NCBI GenBank assembly: GCA_009782865.1
Contig: WRIF01000042.1
Location: 1 to 9,142, forward strand
Length of the DNA: 9,142 bases
Source of the DNA: Promicromonosporaceae bacterium
GTDB taxonomy: Bacteria; Actinomycetota; Actinomycetes; Actinomycetales; Cellulomonadaceae
Reading direction: 5' to 3'
In this document: piece after piece, positions 8,094 through 9,142 of the stretch
Numbering within the stretch: the first letter of the stretch is position 1
Layout of the letters: the number at the start of each line of letters is the position of its first letter
Program-made: the position numbers and the translations under genes
The notes under the pieces: model-generated
What the model saw: the letters and a program-made list of their open reading frames with translations, nothing else
The model's database searches: none
Told to the model about the DNA's origin: nothing

Positions 8094-8100
8094 CCTCCTC
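8094..8100 (-). promoter_or_regulatory. Ribosome binding site of the LacI-family gene
   Basis: GAGGAGG on the minus strand, six bases from the ATG at 8085-8087. It supports the shorter start over the TTG at 8135. Confidence 0.8.
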
Positions 8101-8110
8101 GCGATCTGGA

Positions 8111-8134
8111 TGGATCGTTCATTTGATCGTTCCA
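8111..8134. promoter_or_regulatory. Candidate LacI-family operator (24-bp imperfect inverted repeat)
   Basis: TGGATCGTTCA at 8111-8121 and TGATCGTTCCA at 8124-8134 are inverted copies agreeing at 9 of 11 positions, separated by TT. The same segment can be read as two direct GATCGTTC repeats (8113-8120 and 8125-8132) 12 bp apart, each a partial dyad around a central CG as is usual for LacI-family sites. It lies just downstream of the proposed start point of the regulator operon and covers the proposed -35 of the divergent gene, so a bound repressor could block both. Binding is inferred from symmetry and position. Confidence 0.5.
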
Positions 8135-8152
8135 ATGTCGATAAAGTAGCAT
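8123..8152 (+). promoter_or_regulatory. Possible promoter of the debranching-enzyme gene
   Basis: TTGATC (8123-8128) and TAGCAT (8147-8152) are separated by 18 bp on the plus strand. The -10 overlaps the -10 of the opposite promoter by two bases, and the -35 lies inside the inverted repeat. The leader would be about 70 bases. The match is weaker than for the opposite promoter and another start point is possible. Confidence 0.3.
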
Positions 8153-8170
8153 GAGGCGGCCGGATGTCAA
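8143..8170 (-). promoter_or_regulatory. Promoter of the regulator-importer-treS operon
   Basis: On the minus strand a perfect TTGACA (8165-8170) is followed after 16 bp by TACTTT (8143-8148), preceded by TGC as an extended -10. Transcription would start near 8136, leaving a leader of about 48 bases before the regulator ATG. No comparable gap occurs elsewhere in the five-gene operon, so this is probably its main promoter. Confidence 0.6.
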
Positions 8171-8182
8171 ACGCTTCGGCTT

Positions 8183-8200
8183 AACCGTGTCCAAACCGTG
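8183..8200. repeat. Pair of AACCGTG direct repeats, 11 bp apart
   Basis: AACCGTG occurs at 8183-8189 and 8194-8200, one helical turn apart, upstream of the minus-strand -35 and in the presumed leader of the debranching gene. The spacing would suit two protein half-sites on one face of the DNA, but the repeat is short and may be chance. Confidence 0.25.
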
Positions 8201-8230
8201 ATCAACGGACGGGAGGCAAGGAAGACGCCC

Positions 8231-9142
8231 ATGAACCAGCCCGAGATGCCCCTGCAGCCCCTCCTCCACGATCTTCAGGTCACGCTCATGGCCCCCAGCC
8301 AGGTGTGGACCACCGCCGACGGCCAGGTGCGCCCAGGGGGCCTGCCCGGCGTCTATCACGGCGATGTGCGCGTGCTCAATCAGGCGCTGCTGCTGGTGGA
8401 CGGCCTGGAGCCCGAGACCATCGGACAGCGCCCGCTGGCCCCCGGCGTCTCAGAGACCACCTACGCCCTGCGCATGATCGACACCGGCACCGCCGACCCC
8501 ACCACCATGCTGGTTCGCCGCCGCGAGGTGCTCCCGGGTCAGGTCACCGAGGTGCTCACGCTGACCTGCGCCACCGAGGCACCAGTCAGCGGCGAACTCA
8601 CCGTGACCCTCTCCTCCGATCTGGCCCGCACCGAAACGATCAAGAGCGGGCTGAGCGCGCCCCTAGTCTCCCCCCGGCCACTGCCCACCGGCGTCCGCTT
8701 TGAGCGGGAGGGCAGCGTGGTCGACCTGGTGAGCCCAGACCTGGTGGCGTCCATTGACGGCCAGGCCGCCACCTTCCGGGCCGACGTCACCGTACGGCCC
8801 GGCGAGGCGCTCACCGTCTCGTGGACGGCCCACTCCCGGATTGCGGCCGTGGTCGGAGCCCCCGCGGACCCAGCCCCGGAGTGGCGCACCCCCAGCATCA
8901 CCGCCACCGACCGTCGCATCGGCCCGCTGCTGCGACGGTCCCTCGACGATCTCGCCTCGCTGCGCATGACGGCCGGCCTCGCCCCAGACGAGACCTTCCT
9001 GGCCGCCGGCGCCCCCTGGTTCTACACGCTGTTCGGCCGCGACTCGCTCATTGCCGCCCGCTTCATGCTGCCGCTCGGCACCGACCTGGCCCGGGGAACC
9101 CTGCGCACCCTGGCCGCCTGCCAGGGCACCAAGATCGATCCG
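8231..9142 (+). CDS. Glycogen-debranching-type enzyme (amylo-alpha-1,6-glucosidase family), N-terminal part
   Basis: The frame is open for 304 codons from the ATG at 8231 to the window edge, so the gene continues to the right. Residues from about 10 to 210 are beta-rich and match the N-terminal domain found in many bacterial glycogen debranching enzymes (GDE_N_bis type), with features such as GGLPGVYHGDVRVLN. From about residue 225 the alpha/alpha-barrel catalytic region begins; the stretch GAPWFYTLFGRDSLIAARF (260-278), followed by TLRTLAACQGTKIDP, is the signature I recall for this family. The catalytic acids lie beyond the edge. Such enzymes typically have 650-720 residues, so about half is present. 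AAGGAA at 8218-8223 gives a ribosome binding site seven bases before the ATG. It is divergent from the regulator gene and shares its control region, which suggests a role in glycogen or maltodextrin breakdown alongside sugar import. The exact specificity is not shown. Confidence 0.88.
   Translation, partial: MNQPEMPLQPLLHDLQVTLMAPSQVWTTADGQVRPGGLPGVYHGDVRVLNQALLLVDGLEPETIGQRPLAPGVSETTYALRMIDTGTADPTTMLVRRREVLPGQVTEVLTLTCATEAPVSGELTVTLSSDLARTETIKSGLSAPLVSPRPLPTGVRFEREGSVVDLVSPDLVASIDGQAATFRADVTVRPGEALTVSWTAHSRIAAVVGAPADPAPEWRTPSITATDRRIGPLLRRSLDDLASLRMTAGLAPDETFLAAGAPWFYTLFGRDSLIAARFMLPLGTDLARGTLRTLAACQGTKIDP

Noticed and set aside
8088..8135. TTG start adding 16 residues to the LacI-family regulator
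   Set aside because: The ATG at 8087 has GAGGAGG at the right distance and gives the usual N-terminus; the extension would overlap the proposed operator.
8305..8703. 132-codon plus-strand open frame inside the debranching gene
   Set aside because: Out-of-frame shadow; the continuous frame from 8231 carries the recognisable domain.

Overview
The window looks like a chromosomal segment of a high-GC actinobacterium (Actinomycetota). The evidence is very GC-rich DNA with G/C-ending codons, tightly packed operons with ATGA/GTGA overlaps, and carbohydrate ABC transporters that lack their own ATPase gene, as is usual for actinobacteria sharing one MsiK-type ATPase. I cannot place it below phylum from the sequence alone. 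It is a carbohydrate-uptake locus for alpha-glucosides (maltose, maltodextrin or trehalose type) with two associated enzymes.

Left part (93-1924, plus strand): two inner-membrane permease genes resembling aglF and aglG of alpha-glucoside importers, joined by an ATGA overlap. Their binding-protein gene would be expected beyond the left edge. Bases 1-92 are almost pure G and C with a 16-base G run, and may be a contig-end artefact.

Middle (1914-8087, minus strand): a five-gene operon read leftwards: LacI-family regulator, sugar-binding lipoprotein, MalF-type permease, MalG-type permease, trehalose synthase (TreS). Junctions are 12 bp, a GTGA overlap, an ATGA overlap and 26 bp. The end of treS overlaps the end of aglG by 11 bp, tail to tail.

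Right part (8088-9142): a 143-bp divergent intergenic region, then the first 304 codons of a glycogen-debranching-type enzyme on the plus strand, cut by the window edge. The region holds a good promoter for the regulator operon, a weaker one for the debranching gene, and a 24-bp imperfect inverted repeat that is a plausible operator acting on both.

As a working model, the LacI protein senses an alpha-glucoside and controls itself, the importer and TreS on one side and the debranching enzyme on the other. TreS would interconvert imported trehalose and maltose, and the debranching enzyme would act on glycogen or maltodextrin. The gene families are well known and I see no clearly new system. The points most worth checking are the shared operator/promoter, the operon pairing of TreS with its own importer, and the tail-to-tail overlap of two sugar-uptake operons.
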